Below, piece by piece: positions 1 to 6,578 of a DNA stretch of 12,224 nucleotides. Under the pieces are notes generated by a model. The model had not been told where the DNA came from. It did no database searches and saw only the letters and a program-made list of their open reading frames with translations. This DNA comes from Candidatus Cloacimonadota bacterium (GTDB lineage: Bacteria; Cloacimonadota; Cloacimonadia; Cloacimonadales; Cloacimonadaceae). The stretch's first letter is position 1. Every line of letters begins with the position of its first letter. Location of the stretch: assembly GCA_012519465.1 (NCBI GenBank), contig JAAYQD010000197.1, forward strand, positions 1 to 12,224, in the 5' to 3' direction. A program made the translations under genes and the position numbers.

Positions 1-443
1 CTCTGGGGAGTAAGCCCAATATGCCCACACACGGGAATCTCACAATCCACGATGGCTTTCACTGCCTCGATGCGCGAAGGACTGCCGCCCTCCAGCTTCA
101 CGGCATTGGCACCACCTTCCACGATGAGGGAGGCGGCGTTCAGCTTGGCACTGATAACGTCATGATAGCTCATAAAGGGCATATCGCCAATGATAAAGGT
201 ATCGGGGGCTCCCCGGCGAGTGGCGGCGGTGTGGCTGATCATATCTGCCATAGTCACCTGCACGGTGGTTTCATAGCCCAATACCACCATTCCCAGGCTG
301 TCTCCCACCAGGATGATATCCACATCCGTCTGGCTCACGGCACGCCCCATGGAGTAGTCATAAGCCGTCACCATCACTATCTTGGTGCCTTCCTGTTTCA
401 TCTTGGCAAAGCTGGTCACTGTGAGCTTTTCTTTGTCACTCAT
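1..443 (-). CDS. panB: 3-methyl-2-oxobutanoate hydroxymethyltransferase (PanB), N-terminal part
   Basis: The visible 147 residues are the N-terminal half of ketopantoate hydroxymethyltransferase. This cytosolic enzyme adds a hydroxymethyl group from 5,10-methylene-tetrahydrofolate to 2-oxoisovalerate, the first committed step of pantothenate and CoA synthesis. Family signatures seen directly: TAYDYSMGR (26-34), LVGDSLGMVVLGY (46-58, with the metal-binding Asp48), GDMPF (86-90), KLEGG (116-120, equivalent to the substrate-binding Lys/Glu pair) and HIGLTPQ (141-147). The family is usually about 265-280 residues, so nearly half lies outside the window. The ATG at 443 sits inside the end of the upstream repeat-protein gene (shared ATGAGTGA, 8 bases), with a purine-rich GGAAGGAAACGAC just upstream as ribosome binding site. 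This spacing suggests translational coupling. The identification is firm. panC and panD are not in view. Confidence 0.96.
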   Translation of the reverse strand, partial: MSDKEKLTVTSFAKMKQEGTKIVMVTAYDYSMGRAVSQTDVDIILVGDSLGMVVLGYETTVQVTMADMISHTAATRRGAPDTFIIGDMPFMSYHDVISAKLNAASLIVEGGANAVKLEGGSPSRIEAVKAIVDCEIPVCGHIGLTPQ

Positions 444-987
444 TGTCGTTTCCTTCCTGTTCATAATCTCCCCAATCCTCCTCATAGAGGCGGGCATCAT
501 CTTCCATATAATCACCGATATAGCCATTGGCACCTATCATCATGTCATATAATACATTGCCATTGGCATACCATCCCAAAAACCTCCCCCGCAGCCGCCC
601 TTGACGATAGTGGGCACTCATCTGCGGCTTGGCATCGGGATACCATATATAAATAGGTCCATGCTGCACGCCCTGATGCAGATACATCACACGTTGCAGG
701 TTACCGTTTGCATAATGCTCAAAAGCGATTCCGGAAAAAGGTTCACCCTCATAGCGATAAAAGCCATCCTCCTCATCCAGCAAATTGAATGCAACTGCGG
801 ATGAAGGCAAGTCATATCGCTTGAGCGCCTGATATTCATCGGAATCTGCCCTGGCGGCAAACAAGAGAGACGAATTTATGGCGGTGAAAATGAAAAACAA
901 AATCCAGCCCAACCTGAGGAGGGCTTGCGCGCTGCGCAACCCGCTACAGGAGTGGTTCTGGCTCCGAGCTGTGTGTGTTATCCACAT
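436..987 (-). CDS. Exported MORN/YwqK-type repeat protein
   Basis: This 183-residue protein has a hydrophobic segment at about 26-43 (LGWILFFIFTAINSSLLF) ending in an AAR-A stretch, which looks like a signal peptide or anchor. A domain at about 78-150 has repeated G-x-x-x-G and YxNGN units: GEPFSGIAFEHYANGN, HQGVQHGPIYIWYPDAK, RQGRLRGRFLGWYANGN. This pattern belongs to the MORN_2/YwqK-like beta-hairpin repeats found in many bacterial surface or periplasmic proteins of unknown role; the 'antitoxin' label sometimes attached to the family is not supported here. The C-terminus is acidic (MEDDARLYEEDWGDYEQE). The ATG at 987 has AGGGGA about 8 bases upstream, which favours it, but it leaves 25 residues before the hydrophobic segment; TTG codons at 939 and 912 are alternatives without a good binding site. 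A GC-rich hairpin (925-939) lies inside this N-terminal extension. The gene lies 95 bases downstream of yfhO and overlaps panB. Confidence 0.75.
   Translation of the reverse strand: MWITHTARSQNHSCSGLRSAQALLRLGWILFFIFTAINSSLLFAARADSDEYQALKRYDLPSSAVAFNLLDEEDGFYRYEGEPFSGIAFEHYANGNLQRVMYLHQGVQHGPIYIWYPDAKPQMSAHYRQGRLRGRFLGWYANGNVLYDMMIGANGYIGDYMEDDARLYEEDWGDYEQEGNDNE
925..939. repeat. GC-rich palindrome with GCT loop, inside a coding N-terminus
   Basis: TTGCGC, loop GCT, then GCGCAA form a perfect 6-base stem. The core CGCGCTGCG (928-936) recurs exactly in the palindrome at 4255-4269, which also has a GCT loop. It encodes residues around 17-22 of the repeat protein, ahead of its hydrophobic segment. 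This may be a short REP-like element; two copies in one window are suggestive only. Confidence 0.4.
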
Positions 988-1082
988 TTTTCTATCCCCT
1001 TATCCGCGTCAACCTAAATCTTTGTGACGCTATCAACAATTTAAGCCGTTTGCACCAAAGAGGCACACAGAAAATGCTGTCT

Positions 1083-3572
1083 TCAGCTTATTATCTGCTC
1101 TGGCTGAGGACGCTTTACATATTTGAGCACCAAACCACCCACCAAGGCTATCAACGCCAGGAGGATGCCGATGAGGCTCAAAGTGATGCCACGTTTATAG
1201 GAAGCGGGGGCAAATACCAGCCTCAGCTGATGCTCTCCCTTGGGGATTTTGAGACCGCGGAGCACATAATTGACGGGATAAATGGGCAGTTCTTTGCCAT
1301 CCAAAGTGGCGCTCCAGCCCGCCGGATAATACACCTCGCTCAGCACCAGGAAGGCATCCTCATCCGTGCTCACACTATACTCCAGCTCATGCAGCTCGGC
1401 TTTGGTTTGCTTCACTTCGGTGGTTTCCGGCTTGGCAATCCCTTCAACGGGGCTTTCCACATATGCCACCCGGCGTGGGTCAAAGCTTTCCTCTGCCATC
1501 AGACCCAGAATGGACTCCGCCTCTGTCACATGGCGCACTTCATCCACAAACCAGGCGCGGGGCAGCGCTCCCAGATTTTCATACACCACCACTTTTCGAT
1601 CATCTGAGTGAGACACGGGCTGGATTTTGGTAAGCAGACTGTCAAATGGTATTTCAAAGGGGAGAATAAAGTATTTGGTGTTCAACATATTGAGCACGGG
1701 CATAGGAATCTCCCGTGCTACCTCTTCTGAATTAAAAAGTCCATTTAGATATCTTTGAAACTCGCCTGTCTCTCCTTCAGTAAGCTTGATAAATTCATCA
1801 TAACGTTTCAATTTGGCCGCGCTATAGCCATTGATGAGATCGTGATGATATGCCCATTCTCCGGTAGTTTTGGGCAGGTTGCCAATGGGATACACCCGAT
1901 GGGGGGTGGTGTCATCTATCATCACCTGCTGATAATCCTCAATATCAAACAGTCTTTGATAGTCTTCCACAGTCTCTAATTTATCAAGATGTTTGCCCGT
2001 ATATATCCACAAATCCAGGAAAACGGCAACGAGGATGAGCAGGCTGAAAGCTAAATTCTTCAGCTTGCCAATCTGTCTCAAATATGCCAGCCCCATGCCC
2101 ACGGTGGCAATCAACAGGCTGATAATTCCGCTTTTATACATCATATCCAGGCGGGTGGCAATCAGATCCGCAGGAACGCTTCTGCCGGCATTCTGATATT
2201 GTGCAATCTCTGCCGCATTGGTGAAGGGCATGCCGCCCAAAAGCGCCTTTGCCAGGGTGAGCCATATTAGAAAGATTCCGCCCAACACCCAAAACCAGAT
2301 AAAGAGTCTTTTGGTGTATACCGCTTCCTTAGCCTCCGCCTTTTCCTTCAAGGCATCCAGCCCCAAACCTGTCAATAGCACGGCATTTATCTGTACCATC
2401 GTTAATATCATCGAGGGCACCCGGAATTTGTTGAAATAAGGCAGATATTTCAAGAGCAATCCGGAGATTATGGGTGCAAAGCTGCCGAAGGACATGATCG
2501 TGAATAGCACGGAGGTAATCCACAAGAAGATAGCCAGACGCCTGTGTTTGGGCGTGCTGAGCGCCACCAGTCCCAATACCAATACCAAGAGTCCAAAATA
2601 GTTATACACCTGCGTGAAAGGCATATAGCCCCAATAGGTCTGATTGATGCCACCAAACAGATTGGGGATGATGAGGCTGAAGATCTCCCAGGGATGAAAG
2701 CTCCAGCCCTGTGCATAGGCGGTATCCAAGCCGCCGGGACCTCCCCGCATCGTATAATGACTGTATTCCAGATTGCTGAGATAGGGATTCATCACCGCCA
2801 ACGCCGTGATGCCAAAGGCCAGCGCCAAGAGCAGGGTAAACAGCCAAAAACGCTTGTGATCTTTCTGGATAAGGCTCTCCACCAGCTGCCAAATCCAATA
2901 CATCCCTATAAATAAATAGAGATAATAGCTGATTTGGGGATGGTTTTCCCGCAGTTGCACGATGAGCGTGCTTGCCAAGAACCCCAAGCCCAAGAGCCCC
3001 GGCTTTTCCCGCAGGTAAAACATCGCCCACAAGATCCACGGGATAAACATGATGGCGCGGAATTTGGTATTGTGCCCAATTTCCAAGAGCGCCACCCAAT
3101 GGCAGGAAAATACGAAGGCAACAGCCGCTATCAGGCTGATCCAGGGATCCATCTTCCAAAAACGCATCAGCAAAAACATCCCCAATCCGCCCAAAAAGAG
3201 GAGCAGGATGCGCCAATTCATCACCTTGCCCACAAAGTTGATAACCGTATCAAAAAAGGGTATCCGGCTCGGAAAGGAAATCATATAGGAGGGCATTCCG
3301 GAAAACATGCTTTGGGTCCAAAGGGCTCTATCCGAATGCTCTTTATTATAGTCAATGATGCTTTTGGCAGCACCTTGCCACTGGGTGATATCAGATGCAA
3401 CGGGCGCCTTGCCGCCAAAGGCGATGGGGTGATATAGCAGCGCCAACAGCAAAAATAGCACTGCCACCATAATCAGGGGCAAATGCCGCTGCCATGCCAT
3501 TTCTTTGGCAACCGGCTGCGGGGCGGCAGCCACGGGTTTGCGATATTTGGGCTTGACATTTTTACGGGACAT
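1083..3572 (-). CDS. YfhO-family polytopic membrane protein (GT-C-like)
   Basis: This 829-residue protein matches the YfhO family: integral membrane proteins with a GT-C-like fold, thought from work on Gram-positive members to take part in glycosylating cell-wall or lipid-linked glycans at the outer face of the membrane. Visible features: a basic, Pro/Ala-rich cytoplasmic start (1-30), a first membrane helix at about 31-50, then the extracytoplasmic loop PVASDITQWQGA (57-68) with the acidic residue usual in GT-C enzymes. About ten further hydrophobic segments follow to about 525, including FNKFRVPSMI (380-389). A soluble region (530-790) carries the family hallmarks NMLNTKYFILP (628-638) and YYPAGWSATLDGKELPIYP (748-766). 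A last helix lies at about 796-817. Length is normal for the family. The ATG at 3572 has an AGAGGA site 6 bases upstream. Substrate and donor cannot be inferred. Two downstream genes on the same strand may share its transcript. Confidence 0.9.
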   Translation of the reverse strand: MSRKNVKPKYRKPVAAAPQPVAKEMAWQRHLPLIMVAVLFLLLALLYHPIAFGGKAPVASDITQWQGAAKSIIDYNKEHSDRALWTQSMFSGMPSYMISFPSRIPFFDTVINFVGKVMNWRILLLFLGGLGMFLLMRFWKMDPWISLIAAVAFVFSCHWVALLEIGHNTKFRAIMFIPWILWAMFYLREKPGLLGLGFLASTLIVQLRENHPQISYYLYLFIGMYWIWQLVESLIQKDHKRFWLFTLLLALAFGITALAVMNPYLSNLEYSHYTMRGGPGGLDTAYAQGWSFHPWEIFSLIIPNLFGGINQTYWGYMPFTQVYNYFGLLVLVLGLVALSTPKHRRLAIFLWITSVLFTIMSFGSFAPIISGLLLKYLPYFNKFRVPSMILTMVQINAVLLTGLGLDALKEKAEAKEAVYTKRLFIWFWVLGGIFLIWLTLAKALLGGMPFTNAAEIAQYQNAGRSVPADLIATRLDMMYKSGIISLLIATVGMGLAYLRQIGKLKNLAFSLLILVAVFLDLWIYTGKHLDKLETVEDYQRLFDIEDYQQVMIDDTTPHRVYPIGNLPKTTGEWAYHHDLINGYSAAKLKRYDEFIKLTEGETGEFQRYLNGLFNSEEVAREIPMPVLNMLNTKYFILPFEIPFDSLLTKIQPVSHSDDRKVVVYENLGALPRAWFVDEVRHVTEAESILGLMAEESFDPRRVAYVESPVEGIAKPETTEVKQTKAELHELEYSVSTDEDAFLVLSEVYYPAGWSATLDGKELPIYPVNYVLRGLKIPKGEHQLRLVFAPASYKRGITLSLIGILLALIALVGGLVLKYVKRPQPEQIIS

Positions 3573-3608
3573 TTTATTCCTCTATTCAAATACTATTTAT
3601 TAAAGTGC

Positions 3609-3637
3609 ATAAAAATACGGCAGCCGCTATCGGTCAA
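3609..3637 (-). promoter_or_regulatory. Candidate sigma70-type promoter for yfhO
   Basis: On the minus strand, TTGACC (3632-3637) is followed after 17 bases by TTTTAT (3609-3614), about 37 bases ahead of the yfhO start. The -35 is good and the -10 is weak, so this is a candidate only. No equally good promoter is visible for the divergent thioesterase gene. Confidence 0.35.
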
Positions 3638-3672
3638 GCACAAAATGCCGCCTATGCAAGGAGATCAGCGAT

Positions 3673-4098
3673 ATGATATTTGAATACCAAAAGCGTATAT
3701 ACGGCTATGAATGCGACGTGTATGGGCATCTCAACAATGCCAATTATCTACAGATTTTGGAGGCTGCCCGCTCCGAGGCCCTCATCGAAATGGATCTTTC
3801 CATCTGCCTCCTCCGAGAGCTGAATTTGCAGATATTCGTCACCGGATTCCAGCTAAACTATATCAAAGCCATCCAATTGGAAGATATCATCACTGTGAAA
3901 ACCTGGGCTACCTCCATCAATCGGCTGCGCGGACACTGGCACCAGGAAATCTATGACAGCCAGGGCATCTTATGCTTTACGGCAGAAATGGATGCGGTGT
4001 TTGCCAGAGACGGCAGGCCGCAGAGGCTGTCACCTGAAGTACTGGAGATATTTAACGGCGCTGTTGCGCCGCAGGGACCTGTGGACGGTGGACAGTGA
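3673..4098 (+). CDS. Hotdog-fold acyl-CoA thioesterase (4HBT/YbgC-FadM type)
   Basis: This 141-residue protein matches single-domain 4HBT thioesterases, which hydrolyse acyl-CoA or acyl-ACP thioesters in the cytosol. The N-terminal signature is clear: DVYGHLNNANYLQILEAAR (15-33), with the catalytic-type Asp15, His19 and the following Asn-Asn-x-x-Tyr. The core strands follow: FVTGFQLNYIKAIQLEDIITV (55-75), then TWATSINRLRGHWHQEIYD (77-95) and CFTAEMDAVFARDGRPQRLS (101-120). AAGGAG lies 11 bases upstream of the ATG. The normal fold ends near LSPEVLEIF (119-127). The last 14 residues, NGAVAPQGPVDGGQ, are encoded by palindromic repeat DNA and are probably not part of the domain. The gene stands alone, divergent from yfhO and convergent with the dehydrogenase. 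The precise substrate (short-chain, phenylacetyl or menaquinone-related acyl-CoA) cannot be decided. Confidence 0.88.
   Translation: MIFEYQKRIYGYECDVYGHLNNANYLQILEAARSEALIEMDLSICLLRELNLQIFVTGFQLNYIKAIQLEDIITVKTWATSINRLRGHWHQEIYDSQGILCFTAEMDAVFARDGRPQRLSPEVLEIFNGAVAPQGPVDGGQ
4056..4071. repeat. GC-rich hairpin at the end of the thioesterase gene
   Basis: CGGCGC, loop TGTT, GCGCCG: a perfect 6-base stem inside the last codons of the thioesterase. The bases after it (GCCGCAGG) recur after the hairpin at 4112-4128, so the two are related copies. No T-run follows, so it is not a typical intrinsic terminator. Confidence 0.5.
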
Positions 4099-4111
4099 AC
4101 AAGGGGAGGAT

Positions 4112-4128
4112 TGCGGCGTTCCGCCGCA
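4112..4128. repeat. GC-rich hairpin, 7-base stem, TTC loop
   Basis: TGCGGCG, loop TTC, CGCCGCA: a perfect stem 13 bases after the thioesterase stop. It shares the 3' flank GCCGCAGG with the hairpin at 4056-4071. There is no T-tract; it could still stabilise the mRNA 3' end. Confidence 0.5.
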
Positions 4129-4141
4129 GGTTGGTATACCG

Positions 4142-4159
4142 CTAATTACACTAATTACA
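4142..4159. repeat. Tandem repeat of CTAATTACA (two copies)
   Basis: Two exact adjacent copies of the nonamer CTAATTACA (4142-4150, 4151-4159), followed by an AT-rich stretch and then by the CTAA-rich tract (CCTAAAACCTAACAACTAAC and similar units to about 4215). The run is low-complexity and non-coding on both strands. Confidence 0.55.
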
Positions 4160-4216
4160 AGGATTTCACGAATTTAAAATAGCCCTAAAACCTAACAACT
4201 AACCACTAACACCTAA

Positions 4217-4233
4217 GCCAGCCACCGGCTGGC
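4217..4233. repeat. GC-rich hairpin, 7-base stem, ACC loop
   Basis: GCCAGCC, loop ACC, GGCTGGC: a perfect stem within the repeat cassette. It has the same architecture (6-7 base GC stem, 3-base loop) as its neighbours but a different sequence. Confidence 0.5.
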
Positions 4234-4254
4234 GCCCTGGCCTCTAACCTCTAA

Positions 4255-4269
4255 GCTCGCGCTGCGAGC
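4255..4269. repeat. GC-rich hairpin, 6-base stem, GCT loop
   Basis: GCTCGC, loop GCT, GCGAGC. The core CGCGCTGCG (4258-4266) is identical to that of the palindrome at 925-939, which is the main sign that these hairpins are a dispersed family rather than chance structures. Confidence 0.5.
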
Positions 4270-4289
4270 CTCCTGTCCACTGGTCCCTG

Positions 4290-4328
4290 AAAAGCAAAAG
4301 CCACGGCTACTACAACCGTGGCTTTTGC
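4290..4328 (-). terminator. Intrinsic terminator of the nucleotide-sugar dehydrogenase gene
   Basis: A perfect 13-base stem (GCAAAAGCCACGG at 4294-4306 pairing with 4316-4328) with a 9-base loop is followed on the minus strand by TTTT (4293-4290). It begins 21 bases after the dehydrogenase stop codon. On the plus strand no T-run follows the stem, so it acts mainly for the minus-strand gene. Confidence 0.85.
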
Positions 4329-4348
4329 AACATGAGTATGTATTATAA

Positions 4349-5884
4349 CTAATCCACGATATGGCCTTTGCCCAGTCCGCGCACTTTGCAGCCCAAAGCT
4401 TTGTATTCGGCGATGGTTTCGTCGCTCAGGAAGTTTGAACAATCCACGATGAGCGGCTGGGTGCCACACATCTTGATCACATCGGCGGGGGCCAGCTTCA
4501 GATACTGGGTGTGTCCCACAGCAAATACCACCACGTCGGCTTCCGGTAAGACCTTTGTGATATCGTCTTCCACCACGGCTTCTTCCAGTTCCGGCCATGC
4601 TTCCACATAGGGATCATGGGTTTTCACGATGGCAAATTCCTTGCGCAGGGCTTCCACAAAGGTTTTGGAAGGGGAGTGGCGGGTATCGCCCACGTTTTCC
4701 AGATAGGACACGCCCAAAACGGCAATTTTGACATTGTTGAGGGAGTCAAATTCACGTTTGATGATATCCACGGTGTGCAGGGGCATGGTGTCGTTGATAT
4801 TTACGCTGTTGATGGCCACATGCAGGGCATTTTCCAGATCAAAGAGGGCGCCCATAGACCAATTTGCCAAGACGGGGTCTTTGGTAAGGCAATATCCACC
4901 CACGCCCAGGCTGGGGCGCAAGAGGTTGTCATGGGTGCCTTTACGCATGCGGATGGCATCGCGCACCTTGAAGATATCCACGCCAATCTCTTCGGCAAAT
5001 TTTGCCCATTCCAAAGTGAGGGCGATATTGGTAGCGCGGTAGGAGTTTTCCATGGTTTTGGCCAGCTCTGAGGCGTTTGTATGATCCAGCTGGGTGAGGG
5101 GGAATTCCTCTACGTTCAGGCAATTGGAGAGGAATTCATGGCACAGCTCGATGCTCTTTTTATTCACTCCGGAAAACACACGCCAAAAATCGCGAATGGA
5201 GGCAACGTATTTGCTGCCGGGCATCACGCGCTCGTAGGAGTGTGCTATCAAGGGAGGATTGACATTGATATCGATACCGCGACGGGTGAATTCTTCTTCC
5301 AAAATGGGTTTCACCACCTTTTCACAGGTTCCGGGAGGCACGGTGGTTTCCACCAATACCATACAGTGGGGCTGGATGCGTTGGCCCAGGGTACGGATAC
5401 CTTCGCGGAATTGGGTGAGATCGCAATAGCCCAGCTCGGCTTGGCCAAAGGCAGGTTTGGTGGCATCAAGCTGGATATCCACCACCACAATATCCACCAG
5501 GCTATACACATAGTCTTCGCTGGTGGCGCGGAAATTCTTTTTCTCCACCACGGTGCGATGGAAGATTGCGGGCACCTCCGGGTCTGATGATGCCACGGGC
5601 GGGATGCCGCTGTTGATTACGGGAACTTTCCAATAGGAACGCTTGGAGGCACGCTGGTGGCCGTGAACATAATAATATGGATTGCCATTTTCATCGGTGG
5701 CATCAGCTACCACGCTTGCCATCACACAACCCACAAAGCCGAGGCCTTGAACAGCCACGATTTTGCGTCCCATCTTGCGCTGCTCTTCTGTGATCTGATC
5801 CAAAAGGGCTCGTTCTGCAGCGTTGTCTTGTTCTGTGGGGATTTTGTATTCCTTTCCGTCTGGGGCAATAGAAACATATTTCAT
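4349..5884 (-). CDS. Nucleotide-sugar (UDP-glucose/GDP-mannose family) dehydrogenase
   Basis: This 511-residue protein belongs to the NAD-dependent UDP-glucose/GDP-mannose dehydrogenase family, which oxidises the C6 alcohol of a nucleotide sugar to the uronic acid for capsule, O-antigen or exopolysaccharide. Seen in order: Rossmann motif GLGFVG (47-52), VETTVPPGTCEKV (178-190), central-domain ELAKTMENSYRATNIAL (273-289, with the family Lys276 and Asn280), catalytic-cysteine motif GVGGYCLTKDP (327-337, Cys332), and the C-terminal-domain motif GVSYLENVGDTRHSPS (391-406). It is longer than the usual 390-450 residues because of a 40-residue N-terminal extension and an atypical stretch after the nucleotide-binding loop (about 61-115). 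The ATG at 5884 has AAAGGAG 10 bases upstream. The gene is monocistronic with its own terminator and no other sugar gene beside it. Whether the substrate is UDP-Glc, UDP-GlcNAc, UDP-ManNAc or another sugar cannot be decided. Confidence 0.9.
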   Translation of the reverse strand: MKYVSIAPDGKEYKIPTEQDNAAERALLDQITEEQRKMGRKIVAVQGLGFVGCVMASVVADATDENGNPYYYVHGHQRASKRSYWKVPVINSGIPPVASSDPEVPAIFHRTVVEKKNFRATSEDYVYSLVDIVVVDIQLDATKPAFGQAELGYCDLTQFREGIRTLGQRIQPHCMVLVETTVPPGTCEKVVKPILEEEFTRRGIDINVNPPLIAHSYERVMPGSKYVASIRDFWRVFSGVNKKSIELCHEFLSNCLNVEEFPLTQLDHTNASELAKTMENSYRATNIALTLEWAKFAEEIGVDIFKVRDAIRMRKGTHDNLLRPSLGVGGYCLTKDPVLANWSMGALFDLENALHVAINSVNINDTMPLHTVDIIKREFDSLNNVKIAVLGVSYLENVGDTRHSPSKTFVEALRKEFAIVKTHDPYVEAWPELEEAVVEDDITKVLPEADVVVFAVGHTQYLKLAPADVIKMCGTQPLIVDCSNFLSDETIAEYKALGCKVRGLGKGHIVD

Positions 5885-6212
5885 TAGCTCAATGCTCCTT
5901 TCATTATAATAATCATTACAATTGGCAAAAATTGAAATGCCTTATATTGTCAAGCAGAATCTGAGGTGTGTTGCCATGTAAGGAGGGTGGGGAAGCATCA
6001 ATTTGGGTGTGTAAAGCCGTTTGATGGTTTGGATTAGCCGTTTTGGCAAGGGGAGATAAAGACGCGGGAGCATAAAGTCTGTATATCCACGTATATACAT
6101 GTATGGCAGATAGATAGGGTTGTAAATTGCATGGTAATGGGGATGGCAATTTCCAGATGTTCCATTTTTTCTATTGACATAAAAGCTAAGCCCATATCTT
6201 TGAATGCATTGT
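5885..6212. other. Intergenic region between divergent dehydrogenase and HU genes
   Basis: No credible gene is seen on either strand. A TTGACA (6174-6179) followed 15 bases later by TATCTT (6195-6200) may be a weak second upstream promoter for HU. A symmetric AT-rich block at 6081-6104 has GTATAT twice (6081-6086, 6091-6096) and the 10-base palindrome ATACATGTAT (6095-6104), which could be an operator. No convincing promoter was found for the dehydrogenase; a TTGACA on the minus strand (5949-5954) has no good -10 partner. Confidence 0.4.
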
Positions 6213-6265
6213 TTGAAATAAAAACAAACAAGTCTATAATCAAAAGAAATAATATATCTAAGGAG
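6213..6265 (+). promoter_or_regulatory. Promoter and ribosome binding site of the HU gene
   Basis: TTGAAA (6213-6218), a 16-base spacer and a perfect TATAAT (6235-6240) predict transcription from about 6247. AAGGAG (6260-6265) lies 8 bases ahead of the ATG at 6274, giving a short leader of about 27 bases. This is the best promoter in the window, as expected for a highly expressed nucleoid protein. Confidence 0.75.
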
Positions 6266-6273
6266 TACTCATA

Positions 6274-6564
6274 ATGACTAAGGCTGATTTGGTGAAAATC
6301 ATCTCGGAAAACACAGGCATTCTCCGCAAAGACGTGGCGGTGGTGGTGGATGCATTCCTGCAGTCTGTGAAAGACAGCATGACCAAAGGAAATCATATTG
6401 AAATTCGCGGCTTTGGCACTTTCAAGCTCAAAACCCGCAAACCCCGCATGGGACGCAATCCCAAAACCGACGAGAAGGTTCCAGTGCCGGCTCGCACCGT
6501 TCCCACATTCAAGTTTTCACGTGAATTCAAGAACGCTGTGATCGACATTAAGGTACCCGAATAA
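6274..6564 (+). CDS. HU/IHF-family DNA-binding protein
   Basis: This 96-residue protein has the complete HU/IHF fold, a dimeric nucleoid protein that bends and compacts DNA. The N-terminal helices are MTKADLVKIISENTGI (1-16) and KDVAVVVDAFLQSVKDSM (19-36). The sheet and signature IEIRGFGTFKLKTRKPRMG (42-60) lead into the DNA-binding arm RNPKTDEKVPVPARTVP (61-77), which carries the intercalating-type proline (Pro63) after Asn62. FKFSREFKNAV (79-89) closes the domain. The length is slightly above the typical 90, through a short C-terminal tail DIKVPE. HU and IHF subunits cannot be separated safely from sequence alone, so no symbol is given. The gene has a strong promoter and a short leader, and is followed 14 bases later by a tiny basic-protein gene before a shared terminator. 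Confidence 0.95.
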   Translation: MTKADLVKIISENTGILRKDVAVVVDAFLQSVKDSMTKGNHIEIRGFGTFKLKTRKPRMGRNPKTDEKVPVPARTVPTFKFSREFKNAVIDIKVPE

Positions 6565-6578
6565 AGGTAGAGGCTAAT

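Larger units (their letters stand above)
4072..4289. repeat. 218-base repeat cassette bounded by imperfect inverted repeats
   Basis: CAGGGACCTGTGGAC at 4072-4086 and the reverse complement of 4275-4289 (CAGGGACCAGTGGAC) match at 14 of 15 bases, giving a terminal-inverted-repeat-like frame. Inside are three short palindromes with three-base loops (4112-4128, 4217-4233, 4255-4269), a tandem repeat (4142-4159) and a CTAA-rich tract (about 4183-4215). There is no open frame of note other than the thioesterase end. The layout resembles a non-autonomous mobile element (MITE-like) or a cluster of REP-like sequences. No target-site duplication was evident by eye, and no transposase is in the window, so mobility is an inference. 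Confidence 0.45.

Noticed and set aside
21..656. Long plus-strand open frame opposite panB and the repeat protein
   Set aside because: His-rich, low-complexity product with no family resemblance. It lies antisense to clearly recognisable PanB coding sequence and has no ribosome binding site.
4056..4128. Hairpins as intrinsic terminators of the thioesterase gene
   Set aside because: Neither stem is followed by a T-run, and the first lies within the coding sequence.
4183..4215. Telomere-like CTAA-rich tract
   Set aside because: The units are irregular and lie mid-chromosome within a repeat block, so this is low-complexity sequence rather than a telomere or replication origin.
4616..5587. Two long plus-strand open frames opposite the nucleotide-sugar dehydrogenase
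   Set aside because: Antisense shadows of a gene with all catalytic motifs; the products resemble nothing known.
5903..5908. TATAAT on the minus strand just upstream of the dehydrogenase
   Set aside because: Transcription from it would start within the ribosome binding site (5895-5901), and there is no -35 partner at the right distance.
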